Below are positions 17,691 to 26,502 of a stretch of 64,000 bases of DNA, piece after piece; the stretch's first letter is position 1, and each line of letters opens with the position of its first letter. The position numbers and the translations under genes were made by a program. The stretch covers positions 1 to 64,000 of the forward strand of contig JALEHU010000020.1 in the NCBI GenBank assembly GCA_022770365.1, given 5' to 3'. The notes under the pieces were generated by a model. That model was not told the origin of the DNA. It worked only from the letters and a program-made list of their open reading frames with translations, and made no database searches. The stretch comes from Blautia sp. Its GTDB lineage: Bacteria > Bacillota > Clostridia > Lachnospirales > Lachnospiraceae.

Positions 17691-18632
17691 TCAGAAAAAT
17701 CGTTTCTTTGAAAGTACGATTGCTGCAATAATACTGAGCGCCACGGAAAACAGAATAATGATCAGAAATCCCCACTGCGTAAAAGAAAACGGCATCCCTG
17801 CTGCATTCAGGTTCATTCCATATGCACTGAAAATAATTGTAGGGATGCTCATCACAATGGTAATAACAGACAAAACCTTCATGACGTCATTCAGATTATT
17901 GGAAATAACAGATGCAAACGCATCCATCATACTCTTTACAATTCCACTGTAAATATTCGCCATCTCGATTGCCTGTGTATTTTCAATGATGACATCATCC
18001 AGAAGCTCTGTATCTTCCGGGTACTTCTTGATACTGTCAATCTTCATCAGTTTTTCCAGTACAGCTTCATTGGAACGAAGAGAAGTAGTAAAGTATACCA
18101 GTGATTTCTCCAGCTCCAGAAGTTCGATCAGTTCCTGATTTCTGGGGGAAAGATGGAGCTTCTCTTCCACCTGTTCGCTCTTTTTATCTATGATACGCAG
18201 ATAACGCAGATACATACTTGCATTGCGGTAAAGGATCTGCAGGATAAAGCGTGTTTTCATATAAGTATAAAAATTGCGCACACGGCCTTCCATGAAACGG
18301 GTAAGAACCTGTGTATCTTCCAGACATACTGTAAAAATCATTTTATTTGTCAGAATAATACCAAGAGGAATCGTGCCATACCAGTCTTTGTCGTTACGTT
18401 CCTCAATCATCGGTACATCCACAAGAATCAGCGTATACGTATCTTCTACCTGAATACGTGAACGTTCTTCCACATCCAAAGGGGCTCGCAGATCGTCAAC
18501 CTCTATATCGAACTGTTCAGAAATTTCAAAAACTTCCGTTGCTGTAGGATTCGTCAAAGCAATCCAGCACCCTTCCTGCGGTTCCTGAATCTGATGGATT
18601 GCACCATCAATTGACTTAAACATCCGTATCAC
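17691..18632 (-). CDS. CorA-family magnesium/divalent cation transporter
   Basis: 313 residues with a long cytoplasmic alpha/beta and helical N-terminal part and two C-terminal transmembrane helices. The signature GMN (residues 272-274, in SAYGMNLNAAG) closes the first helix, as in CorA channels. The start is taken as GTG at 18632 (MIRMFKSIDG), matching relatives that begin M-I-R-hydrophobic; an ATG at 18623 is possible. It imports Mg2+ or another divalent ion; the exact metal cannot be read from sequence. Confidence 0.88.
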   Translation of the reverse strand: MIRMFKSIDGAIHQIQEPQEGCWIALTNPTATEVFEISEQFDIEVDDLRAPLDVEERSRIQVEDTYTLILVDVPMIEERNDKDWYGTIPLGIILTNKMIFTVCLEDTQVLTRFMEGRVRNFYTYMKTRFILQILYRNASMYLRYLRIIDKKSEQVEEKLHLSPRNQELIELLELEKSLVYFTTSLRSNEAVLEKLMKIDSIKKYPEDTELLDDVIIENTQAIEMANIYSGIVKSMMDAFASVISNNLNDVMKVLSVITIVMSIPTIIFSAYGMNLNAAGMPFSFTQWGFLIIILFSVALSIIAAIVLSKKRFF

Positions 18633-18691
18633 GATTCCACTTCCCTTCCACTATCTATTTCCCCACTGGTTTTCAAAAAAATTCTTTCTCC

Positions 18692-18720
18692 ATTATAAAG
18701 AGTAGAGAGTTTTTTGTCAA
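18692..18720 (-). promoter_or_regulatory. Promoter of the CorA gene
   Basis: Minus-strand TTGACA (18715-18720), 17 nt, TATAAT (18692-18697): a full consensus promoter about 60 nt upstream of the start. Confidence 0.82.
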
Positions 18721-18735
18721 TTCTAATGGTTTCGG

Positions 18736-18764
18736 TTTACAAACTTTTTACAGTTCGTTATAAT
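18736..18764 (+). promoter_or_regulatory. Promoter of aroC
   Basis: TTTACA (18736-18741), 17 nt, TATAAT (18759-18764), divergent from the CorA promoter 16 nt away. It gives a leader of roughly 85 nt before aroC. Confidence 0.78.
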
Positions 18765-18854
18765 AATCACGGACCACATATGGGAAACCGGTTTTAATAC
18801 TGACATGTTCCGGCGAATATATGTTTTCTATACCAGAGAAAGACGAGGAATATT

Positions 18855-19952
18855 ATGGGAAAATCAACATTTGGAAATACATTTACTGTAACAACATGGG
18901 GGGAATCCCACGGAAAGGCCATAGGAGCCGTCATTGACGGCTGTCCGGCAGGACTTCCCCTTTTGGAAGAGGATCTTCAGAAATACCTGAACCGGCGCAA
19001 ACCCGGTCAAAGCCGTTTTACTACTGCACGTAAGGAAGATGATCTTGTAGAAATCCTGTCCGGTGTATTTGAAGGCAGAACCACCGGCACACCAATCTCC
19101 ATCATTGTACATAATACCGATCAGCGCTCCAGGGATTATGGCAATATCGCCGCATCCTACCGTCCGGGACACGCAGATTATACATTTGATCAGAAATATG
19201 GCTTCCGTGATTACCGGGGCGGCGGCCGGTCATCAGCAAGAGAAACCATCGGACGTGTGGCTGCAGGAGCCATTGCATCCAGAATCCTCGGGGAAATCGG
19301 AATCCGTTTTTGTACCTACTGCAAATCCATCGGACCTGTTTCCATCCGTAATTTTAATCCTGATGAGATCAATCAGAATGTTTTATATATGCCGGATGCG
19401 CAGGCGGCGGCAGAAGCTGCTTCTTATCTTGAAGAATGCATGAGCCGTCAGGACAGCGCAGGCGGCGTGGTGGAATGCCGCATCACCGGCGTTCCTGCCG
19501 GCCTTGGTGACCCTGTTTTCGGAAAGCTTGATGCAGTTCTCGCTCAGGCAGTCATGTCCATCGGTGCTGTCAAAGCCGTTGAAATCGGCGATGGAATAAA
19601 TGTAACTGCCATGAATGGTTCTACTGACAATGACGGTTTCTGTAATAAAAACGGACAGATCACCAAAACTTCCAACCATGCCGGAGGTATTATGGGCGGC
19701 ATCAGCGACGGCAGTGAGATTATTCTCCGCGCATCCATCAAGCCGACCCCGTCTATCAGCCAGCCTCAGCAGACGGTTTCCAGAGACGGCGAAGAGCTCT
19801 CACTTGAAATTCACGGACGCCACGATCCGATCATCGTCCCGAGAGCAGTCGTAGTCGTGGAATCCATGTGCGCCCTCACCCTTGTGGATGCACTTTTCTC
19901 CAACATGAGCGCCCGTATGGACCGCGTTAAGGATTTCTATCTCAAAAAGTAA
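18855..19952 (+). CDS. aroC: Chorismate synthase
   Basis: Final shikimate-pathway enzyme: FMN-dependent elimination of phosphate from EPSP to chorismate. 365 residues, full length. Signatures seen are TWGESHGKAIGAVIDGCPAG at the N-terminus, RPGHADYTFDQKYG in the middle, RGGGRSSARET and the C-terminal RHDPIIVPRAV. GACGAGGAA precedes the ATG. It stands alone between two promoters and a terminator; no other aro genes are in the window. Confidence 0.97.
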   Translation: MGKSTFGNTFTVTTWGESHGKAIGAVIDGCPAGLPLLEEDLQKYLNRRKPGQSRFTTARKEDDLVEILSGVFEGRTTGTPISIIVHNTDQRSRDYGNIAASYRPGHADYTFDQKYGFRDYRGGGRSSARETIGRVAAGAIASRILGEIGIRFCTYCKSIGPVSIRNFNPDEINQNVLYMPDAQAAAEAASYLEECMSRQDSAGGVVECRITGVPAGLGDPVFGKLDAVLAQAVMSIGAVKAVEIGDGINVTAMNGSTDNDGFCNKNGQITKTSNHAGGIMGGISDGSEIILRASIKPTPSISQPQQTVSRDGEELSLEIHGRHDPIIVPRAVVVVESMCALTLVDALFSNMSARMDRVKDFYLKK

Positions 19953-19960
19953 AGAATAAT

Positions 19961-20006
19961 ATAACTGTCAAAAACCACTATCTGTGAAGGTACTGAACAG
20001 ATACAG
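19961..20006 (-). repeat. Dispersed intergenic repeat, copy C
   Basis: Read on the minus strand it matches copies at 27807-27857 and 32616-32669: core GTATCTGTTCAGTACCTTC followed by an ACAGTTA-type block some 25 nt on. It lies between the aroC stop and its terminator. Confidence 0.7.
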
Positions 20007-20012
20007 AATAAT

Positions 20013-20047
20013 AAAAACGGGCTGTCACTGAAACAGCCCGTTTTTAT
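20013..20047. terminator. Bidirectional terminator between aroC and lactonase gene
   Basis: Stem AAAAACGGGCTGT/ACAGCCCGTTTTT with a short loop, T-runs on both sides, between two convergent genes. Confidence 0.88.
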
Positions 20048-21165
20048 TATTCTTCATAATCTTCATCATCAAAATCACTGTCAGCTTCCTCATGCACAAT
20101 ATCCGGATCCGGCACCGGCCAGATGTGGATGCTGTTCGGGGTTTCTACCTTAAGAGGCTTGCCGTGCATCACAATGATGTTCTTCTCATAATCCACCTTG
20201 AAGGTTGTTATGGAATTGCTGGCATGATTGGCAATCGCAATGTGCTGATTATCCGGGAAAATCACAAGATCCTTGGGATAATCGCCACTGATGGGAAGCG
20301 TGAATTTCTTTTCCAGAAGCCCTGTCTCCTGATCGATCTCATACATGGAAACCGTATTCTCACCGGCAGTTGTACAGAACAGATGCTTGCCGTCCGGTGC
20401 GAGTGCAAGCCCGGAAGCTGCATTATGGATCGCGTCCTCGTCAATTTTCTTCAGAGTAGAGACCGTCTGAAGGAGTTCAAATTCCGGTGTGTTTCCGCTG
20501 CCGTCATAGCTGTAGACCTTGATCTCGTTGCTCAGCTCAAAAAGCAGATACGCGAAACGTCCGTCCGCACTGAAACGGATGATACGGGGACCGCTCTCAC
20601 GGGGGCATCTTAAAATATCCACCAGTTCCAGTTTATGTCTTCTCTTATTAATACGGTAAATCTTCACCTGGTCGATTCCGTTGTCAACTGCGCATAGATA
20701 TTTATTATCCGGAGTCGGACGCACACAATTAACATGCGGACGGAAATTGCGCTCAGCAACACTTCCGAGGCCTTTGTGGAAAACACCATCCATCAGGCTT
20801 CCAAGTCTTCCGTCTCTGTGGGTATGTACAACCGTCACCTTACCGTCATGATAACCGGCTACATATAAATACTTGCCGTCTACATCCGTAGCAAGAAAAC
20901 ATCCGCGCATTCCATCGATATCCACACTGTTGATGCGCGTCAGATCACCGTTCTCATCTCTCTCAAAAACAGCAACACCTTCATCTTCAATAGAATAAAG
21001 GAATCTGCCATTCTTGGAAATCGCTGTATGAGATGCATTGCTCACTGTCACCTCACCGCGTTCCTTCAATGTTCCATCTTCCACATCTACATCATAGACA
21101 TGGATTCCTTTACTGTTCCCATGTGTATAAGTTCCTACATAGGCCACATATTTCTTATTCTCCAT
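20047..21165 (-). CDS. Lactonase family beta-propeller protein (YbhE/Pgl-like)
   Basis: 372 residues of the seven-bladed propeller lactonase family whose known members include 6-phosphogluconolactonase Pgl. Starts with YVAYVGTYT; repeated blade motifs of the type DGKYLYVAGY, DNKYLCAVDN, DGRFAYLLFE, DGKHLFCTTA and DNQHIAIANH are easy to see. The C-terminus is strongly acidic (DSDFDDEDYEE). No pentose-phosphate genes are adjacent, so the lactone substrate is not clear. Confidence 0.85.
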   Translation of the reverse strand: MENKKYVAYVGTYTHGNSKGIHVYDVDVEDGTLKERGEVTVSNASHTAISKNGRFLYSIEDEGVAVFERDENGDLTRINSVDIDGMRGCFLATDVDGKYLYVAGYHDGKVTVVHTHRDGRLGSLMDGVFHKGLGSVAERNFRPHVNCVRPTPDNKYLCAVDNGIDQVKIYRINKRRHKLELVDILRCPRESGPRIIRFSADGRFAYLLFELSNEIKVYSYDGSGNTPEFELLQTVSTLKKIDEDAIHNAASGLALAPDGKHLFCTTAGENTVSMYEIDQETGLLEKKFTLPISGDYPKDLVIFPDNQHIAIANHASNSITTFKVDYEKNIIVMHGKPLKVETPNSIHIWPVPDPDIVHEEADSDFDDEDYEE

Positions 21166-21220
21166 AAGTACTGCCTCCTACTGTCCTATCTCGTCCAAAC
21201 GCCGATCAATATCTTCCGTA

Positions 21221-21249
21221 ATTATAGCACAAAGATTTTATAAGAACAA
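21221..21249 (-). promoter_or_regulatory. Promoter of the lactonase gene
   Basis: Minus-strand TTGTTC (21244-21249), 17 nt, TATAAT (21221-21226). Confidence 0.68.
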
Positions 21250-21337
21250 GATTACAATCTTTATCCGGTGTATTTTCTCAAATGCATTAACATCCGGGCA
21301 GACAGAACGTTAACAGAATTCCGGCTCTTTGCAGGCT

Positions 21338-22615
21338 TTATACTTTCAGGCACTTTCTCACTGCATCCAGCGTCTCTTCGATCACTTCCTCTGTATGTGC
21401 ATTGGAAAGGAACATTGCCTCGAACTGTGATGGCGCCATATGGATACCGCTTTTCAGCATAGCCTTGAAATACTCCACAAATGCCTTCGTATCGGATGTT
21501 TTTGCAGAAGTATAATCAACAACCGGCTGATCTGTAAAGAAAACACAGCCAAGGGATTCCACAGAATTGAGCTGATAACGGATTCCTTTTTCTTCCAGTA
21601 TTTTCCTCATGCCGCCGTAAAGCATCCGGCCTTTTTCGGAAAGATTCGTGTAAACCTCCGGATGGCTGTAAAGATATTTCAGCTGGGTAAGACCTGCTGC
21701 CATGGCAATGGGATTTCCGCTCAATGTTCCGGCCTGATAAACTTTTCCTACCGGAGACACCATTTCCATGATTTCTCTTCGTCCGCCATAAGCCCCTACA
21801 GGCATTCCTGCGCCGATGATCTTGCCGTAAGTCACAATGTCCGGACGAATGCCGAAATACTCTGCAGCACCTCCGAATGCCAGACGGAACCCGGTAATGA
21901 CTTCATCAAAAATAAGCAGTGCTCCGTTTTCATCACAGAGAGTTCTGAGTCCTTCCAGAAATCCTGCTGAAGGAGGAACCACGCCCATGTTGGCACCAAC
22001 CGGCTCAACAATCACTGCTGCCACCTCTCCCGGTGCCTGCTCTATCAGAGTCCGTACACTTTCCAGATCATTATAAACAGCGGTCATCGTATCCTGTGTA
22101 CAGCCTTTGGGAACACCGGCACTATCCGGGACACCGCTTGTCATCACGCCGGATCCTGCGCTTACCAGCATGGCATCACTGTGTCCATGATAGCAGCCGG
22201 CAAATTTAATGATTTTATTTCTGCCGGTAAATCCTCTTGCCGCACGGATGGCACTCATCACTGCCTCTGTACCGGAATTTACCATTCTGACCATATCGAT
22301 ATGCGGAATTCTCTCACAGATAAATTCCGCCATTTCCACTTCGATTTCTGTCGCACATCCGAAGCTCAGACCGTTTTCACAGGCCTTTACAACACTTTCC
22401 CTGATCTCGGGGAAATTATGCCCGAGGATCATCGGTCCCCAGGAATCTATATAGTCTATGTAGCGGTTTCCATCCACATCATAAATATAACAGCCGTCCG
22501 CACGCTCAATAAATCTTGGTGCCTCACCGATCGCACCATAGGCACGTACCGGACTGTTCACGCCGCCGGGGATTCTTTTTACCGCACGTTCAAATAATGC
22601 TTCTGATTTTGTCAT
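21338..22615 (-). CDS. hemL: Glutamate-1-semialdehyde 2,1-aminomutase
   Basis: PLP/PMP enzyme that turns glutamate-1-semialdehyde into 5-aminolevulinate. 425 residues; N-terminal KRIPGGVNSPVRAY and substrate-site block GFTGRNKIIKFAGCYHG are typical, and the PLP lysine is in TYGKIIGAGMPVG. Its ATG shares one base with the hemB stop (TGATG), so translation is coupled. Last gene of the hemA operon; with hemA and hemB it forms the C5 route to porphobilinogen. No obvious terminator follows. Confidence 0.96.
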   Translation of the reverse strand: MTKSEALFERAVKRIPGGVNSPVRAYGAIGEAPRFIERADGCYIYDVDGNRYIDYIDSWGPMILGHNFPEIRESVVKACENGLSFGCATEIEVEMAEFICERIPHIDMVRMVNSGTEAVMSAIRAARGFTGRNKIIKFAGCYHGHSDAMLVSAGSGVMTSGVPDSAGVPKGCTQDTMTAVYNDLESVRTLIEQAPGEVAAVIVEPVGANMGVVPPSAGFLEGLRTLCDENGALLIFDEVITGFRLAFGGAAEYFGIRPDIVTYGKIIGAGMPVGAYGGRREIMEMVSPVGKVYQAGTLSGNPIAMAAGLTQLKYLYSHPEVYTNLSEKGRMLYGGMRKILEEKGIRYQLNSVESLGCVFFTDQPVVDYTSAKTSDTKAFVEYFKAMLKSGIHMAPSQFEAMFLSNAHTEEVIEETLDAVRKCLKV

Positions 22616-23598
22616 CAGCCGATTCTCCCTTCATCCATGAATTTCGCCAGTTCTTTAGCAAAGTAAGTAATATAGATCTGCGCGCCTGCACGGTAAGTTC
22701 CCACTGCCATCTCGCAGATGATCCTGTCTTCCTCGATCCAACCCATCTTAGCCGCTGCTTTTACCATAGCATACTCGCCGCTGACACTGTATGCCGCAAC
22801 CGGGACATTTGTAGCCTTCGTGACCTCGGAAATAATATCCAGATAGGACATGGCAGGTTTTACCATAATGATATCCGCACCTTCTTCAATATCTGTAAGT
22901 GCTTCCTTCATGCCCTCCCTGCGGTTGTGGAAATCCATCTGGTAGCTCTTCCGGTCTCCGAAAGACGGCGCAGAACCTGCCGCATCACGGAACGGACCGT
23001 AAAAAGCAGACGCATATTTCACTGCGTAAGACATGATCGGCGTATTCTTGTGCCCATGACCGTCCAGACATTCACGGATCGCACGCACACGACCGTCCAT
23101 CATATCGGAAGGGGCTACCATATCCGCTCCTGCCTCCACATGGGAAAGCGCTGTTTTTGCCAGAAGCTCCAGTGTGGCATCGTTATCCACATCATGGCCG
23201 CAGAGCACGCCGCAATGTCCGTGGGAAGTGTATTCGCACATGCAGACATCGGTAATATAGTACATGTCCGGGAACTGCTTCTTCGCTTCCATAAGAGCCC
23301 TCTGAACAATACCATCCTGTGCATAGGCACCGCTCCCGGTCTCATCCTTGTGATCCGGAATTCCGAACAGCATCACGCTGCTCACACCTGCTTTTGTCAG
23401 ACGCTCCAGCTCATAGGGCAGGCGGTCCACGCTATAACGGTACTGTCCCTCCATGGAAGGAATTTCTTCTTCAATACCGGTGCCTTCTTTTACAAACAGG
23501 GGATAAATCAGAGAAGATTTATCCATCCTGGTCTCTCTTACCATCTTACGCAGTGTCTCACTGCCTCTCAATCTTCTTGGTCTCTGAATCAGTTCCAT
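22615..23598 (-). CDS. hemB: Delta-aminolevulinic acid dehydratase (porphobilinogen synthase)
   Basis: Condenses two ALA molecules to porphobilinogen. 327 residues with both Schiff-base lysines in context (SYAVKYASAFYGPFRDA and IMVKPAMSYLD) and a zinc-type cysteine cluster DVCMCEYTSHGHCG. An AAGGAG site precedes the ATG. It follows cobA/hemD by 12 nt and overlaps hemL by one base. Confidence 0.97.
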   Translation of the reverse strand: MELIQRPRRLRGSETLRKMVRETRMDKSSLIYPLFVKEGTGIEEEIPSMEGQYRYSVDRLPYELERLTKAGVSSVMLFGIPDHKDETGSGAYAQDGIVQRALMEAKKQFPDMYYITDVCMCEYTSHGHCGVLCGHDVDNDATLELLAKTALSHVEAGADMVAPSDMMDGRVRAIRECLDGHGHKNTPIMSYAVKYASAFYGPFRDAAGSAPSFGDRKSYQMDFHNRREGMKEALTDIEEGADIIMVKPAMSYLDIISEVTKATNVPVAAYSVSGEYAMVKAAAKMGWIEEDRIICEMAVGTYRAGAQIYITYFAKELAKFMDEGRIG

Positions 23599-23610
23599 TT
23601 TTTTCGCTCC

Positions 23611-25122
23611 TTACTTGTCTTCTTCCGCTTTCATGCGGACCACCAGAGATATCAGACTATCTATGGTTGCTTTTTCTGCCATATATGTTTTCATGCCATA
23701 TGCATCGGCTGCTGCCTTTGTCTGCTTCCCGATACATGCGGCGAGGATACCGGAATAGTCTTCACATTTCGTTCCTTCCACAAACCCTCTCACTGTGGAC
23801 GCACTGGTAAATACCACACAGTCAATGCTTCCGGATTCCAGTTCTTTCTTTTCATCGATCAGGGCACTGCTTTCATAAATTGTATGATAAGTGGGAATGT
23901 CATCCGCCTGTGCCCCTGTTTTTTCTATGAGTTTTACCAGGTTCTCATTGCCCTTTTCCGCACGGGGGATCAAAACCTTTTCGGTTCCCTCAAGGACCGC
24001 TGCAAGCGCTTCGCCCAGAGAATCTCCGTCATAAACTTCCGGCATCAGATCTGCAAGGATTCCCCGCTCAGCCAGTTTTTTGCGTGTTCCCTCTCCGATA
24101 GCCGCAGCTTTTATCATGCCTAGGGCACGAATGTCTTTTCCATAATCCTGCATTTCCCGGAAAAACACATCCACGCCTGTGGGACTTGTAAATACCAGCC
24201 ACTGATAATCTCCGATCCTGTCCAATGCCTCTCTTATCAGCGTATTATCTTCCAGCGCTTCCGTTCGGATGGCCGGGAGTTCCAACACCTCCGCACCTTT
24301 TTCACGGAGTGCGGCAGCTGTCTTTGATATCATATTTTTCGGTCTTGTCACCAGCACTTTCCATCCTGCCAGAGGAAGTTCCTCATACCAGGCAAATTTA
24401 TCTGCAAGCGTACAGACTTTCCCGACCACAATGATCGCAGGTGTCTCAATGCCCTGACGCTCCACCTCGGCCTTCAGCGTAGAAACGGTTGCCACGATCC
24501 TCTTCTGATCCGCTGTGGTCCCTTTCTGAAGGATCGCAGCCGGCATATCAGGATCCATTCCGCAGCCAAGAAGCCCGTTCATGATATCCTCAAGCGCGCT
24601 CACCCCCATAAGAAACACCAGGGTGCCTTTTGTGCGGACAAGCGCTTCAAAATCAATATCATAATCCTCTCCTGCTCTCTTGTGCCCTGTGATGATATGC
24701 AAAGAGGAGCAGAAATCTCTGTGTGTCACAGGAATGCCATTATAGGCAGGAACCGACAGCGGGGAAGTCACTCCCGGGACAACTTCATACGGAATGCCGT
24801 TTTCTTTCAGAAGCTCCAGTTCTTCCCCGCCTCTTCCAAACAGAAACGGATCCCCGCCTTTCAGCCTCACTACACGGTATCCTTTCAGGGCTTCCTCCAG
24901 AAGGACTTTATTGATTTCCTCCTGGGGCATCGTGTGATGATTTGCACGTTTTCCCACATTGATCAGTTTTACTGAAGCAGGCACTTTTGACAGGACTCCC
25001 TGTCCCACAAGGCTGTCGTAGACCACAACTTCAGCCTGGTTCAGCACTTCCATTCCTTTCAGAGTAAAAAGGCCGATATCGCCCGGGCCTGCGCCTACCA
25101 GCCATACCTTACCAACTCCCAT
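23611..25122 (-). CDS. cobA/hemD: Uroporphyrinogen-III C-methyltransferase / uroporphyrinogen-III synthase fusion
   Basis: Bifunctional 503-residue protein. Residues 1 to about 245 are the SUMT (CobA/SirA) domain: VWLVGAGPGDIGLFT, VVRLKGGDPFLFGRGGEE and the SAM-site GVSALEDIMNG. Residues about 250-503 are HemD, with WKVLVTRPKNM and a weakly conserved remainder ending in FTSASTVRGF. It closes hydroxymethylbilane to uroporphyrinogen III and methylates it twice to precorrin-2, which sends flux to corrinoids and siroheme. This fusion is common in Clostridia. It overlaps hemC by one base (TAATG). Confidence 0.96.
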   Translation of the reverse strand: MGVGKVWLVGAGPGDIGLFTLKGMEVLNQAEVVVYDSLVGQGVLSKVPASVKLINVGKRANHHTMPQEEINKVLLEEALKGYRVVRLKGGDPFLFGRGGEELELLKENGIPYEVVPGVTSPLSVPAYNGIPVTHRDFCSSLHIITGHKRAGEDYDIDFEALVRTKGTLVFLMGVSALEDIMNGLLGCGMDPDMPAAILQKGTTADQKRIVATVSTLKAEVERQGIETPAIIVVGKVCTLADKFAWYEELPLAGWKVLVTRPKNMISKTAAALREKGAEVLELPAIRTEALEDNTLIREALDRIGDYQWLVFTSPTGVDVFFREMQDYGKDIRALGMIKAAAIGEGTRKKLAERGILADLMPEVYDGDSLGEALAAVLEGTEKVLIPRAEKGNENLVKLIEKTGAQADDIPTYHTIYESSALIDEKKELESGSIDCVVFTSASTVRGFVEGTKCEDYSGILAACIGKQTKAAADAYGMKTYMAEKATIDSLISLVVRMKAEEDK

Positions 25123-26027
25123 TATGATTCTCCTTCATTTTCATTTTGACAGGAGCTGCGAAGATTTTCAGCCAGCTCTTCACCCAGCGTTTCTGCATCC
25201 GATACATTCCCCCGGATACTTCCTTTCTTCCATGTCCCATCCGATTCATTATAATACAATCCCCGCAAAAAAAGATGATCTTCCTCCACCTCTGCATAGG
25301 CAGCCACAGGAGAAGAACATCCTCCATTCAGATACCTGACAAAAGCCCTCTCTGCACTTCCGGCAATCCATGCGTCACGGTCGCAGTACCCCTCCAGAAA
25401 TCCGTAATCTTCTCCTTCAATTCCCTGGACTGCCAGAATTCCCTGACCGGCAGCGGGGATCATCTCATCCGGAGTGAAACAGCGGCAGATCCGTTCGGTA
25501 AATCCCATGCGCTTCAGTCCCGCAGCTGCCAGAATCAGAGCACTGTACTCTCCGCTGTCCAGCTTGCGCAGTCTTGTCTGCAGATTTCCGCGAATGCTTT
25601 TCACTTCCATGTCCGGATAAAGCTCTTTAAGCTGCAGAGTCCGGCGAAGGCTGGAACAGCCAATGGGCTTTGATGGATCCAGTTCCTTCACTCCCTCCGG
25701 CAATACCAGAACATCCCTCGGATCTTCTCTTTTTGAAAAAGCCAGCAGCGGCAGATTCTTTGGAACCTCCATGGGCATATCCTTCAGGCTGTGAACCGAA
25801 AGCTGACTTCTGCCGTCAAGAAGCGCCAGATCCAGTTCTTTTACAAAAAGTCCCTTGCCTCCAACCTTGTCCAGAGTTCTGTCCAGAATCCTGTCGCCGG
25901 TGGTCTTCATGGTCAGGATTTCCACGGACAATCCGGGATGCTGTTCTGTGATATACTCCCTCACCATCTCGCTCTGAAGCACTGCCAGAGCACTTTCGCG
26001 GCTTCCAATGATAATTTTTTCTCTCAT
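25122..26027 (-). CDS. hemC: Hydroxymethylbilane synthase (porphobilinogen deaminase)
   Basis: Polymerises four porphobilinogens to hydroxymethylbilane. 301 residues; IIIGSRESALAVLQSE at the N-terminus, HSLKDMP, and the dipyrromethane-cofactor cysteine C237 in YLNGGCSSPVA. I place the start at 26027, one base after the preceding stop, because an AGGA lies 5 nt upstream; the in-frame ATG at 26039 has no SD. Confidence 0.95.
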   Translation of the reverse strand: MREKIIIGSRESALAVLQSEMVREYITEQHPGLSVEILTMKTTGDRILDRTLDKVGGKGLFVKELDLALLDGRSQLSVHSLKDMPMEVPKNLPLLAFSKREDPRDVLVLPEGVKELDPSKPIGCSSLRRTLQLKELYPDMEVKSIRGNLQTRLRKLDSGEYSALILAAAGLKRMGFTERICRCFTPDEMIPAAGQGILAVQGIEGEDYGFLEGYCDRDAWIAGSAERAFVRYLNGGCSSPVAAYAEVEEDHLFLRGLYYNESDGTWKKGSIRGNVSDAETLGEELAENLRSSCQNENEGES

Positions 26028-26028
26028 A

Positions 26029-26502
26029 TCAATCCTCATTTGATGCGTCTGTCATTGCCTGTTCAATGGCAATGCGCACCCTTCTCGCCTTCTTATGATC
26101 AAGTCCGCTGGCTGTGATTCCAACCACCAGCTCGTCCTGCATAAAAATGCCCGGAAAATAAAAATCACATTTTTCCTTGTCATCTGCAATATTTACATAT
26201 ATTCCTTCTTCCTTGCAGACACGGTAAATCTCATCATTCAGCTTATGGTCATTGGTAGCTGCAATGACCATATACGCCATGGCTAAATCTGAATGCTTCA
26301 CAGGGCGCTGCTGGATCGTGACCATTCCTGCCTTGCCAAGCTCGACCAGTTCCGGAGTCATCCGGGGAGCCACAGCCATTACATTTCTGGTAAACTGCAG
26401 CAGTGTTTTGACTCTTCTGGTGGCAATATTTCCGCCGCCGACCACTACTACATTCTTATCAGATAAATCCACAAACATGGGAAAATATCGTTTATTCTTC
26501 AT
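26029..26502 (-). CDS. Precorrin-2 dehydrogenase (SirC/CysG-N type)
   Basis: 157-residue NAD-dependent dehydrogenase that oxidises precorrin-2 to sirohydrochlorin: NVVVVGGGNIATRRVKTLL is the Rossmann motif and GITASGLDHKKARRVR the later family block. It lacks the C-terminal helical domain that gives Met8p/CysG ferrochelatase activity, so it resembles the dehydrogenase-only SirC. The start at 26502 has TGGAGAG upstream; it overlaps the hemA end by 11 nt. A separate chelatase must add Co or Fe, and none is in the window. Confidence 0.9.
   Translation of the reverse strand: MKNKRYFPMFVDLSDKNVVVVGGGNIATRRVKTLLQFTRNVMAVAPRMTPELVELGKAGMVTIQQRPVKHSDLAMAYMVIAATNDHKLNDEIYRVCKEEGIYVNIADDKEKCDFYFPGIFMQDELVVGITASGLDHKKARRVRIAIEQAMTDASNED

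Noticed and set aside
22516-24123. Long plus-strand open frame opposite hemL, hemB and cobA/hemD
   Set aside because: It lies antisense to three well-supported genes, its translation is rich in His/Cys/Arg as expected from a shadow frame, and it has no ribosome binding site or recognisable family.
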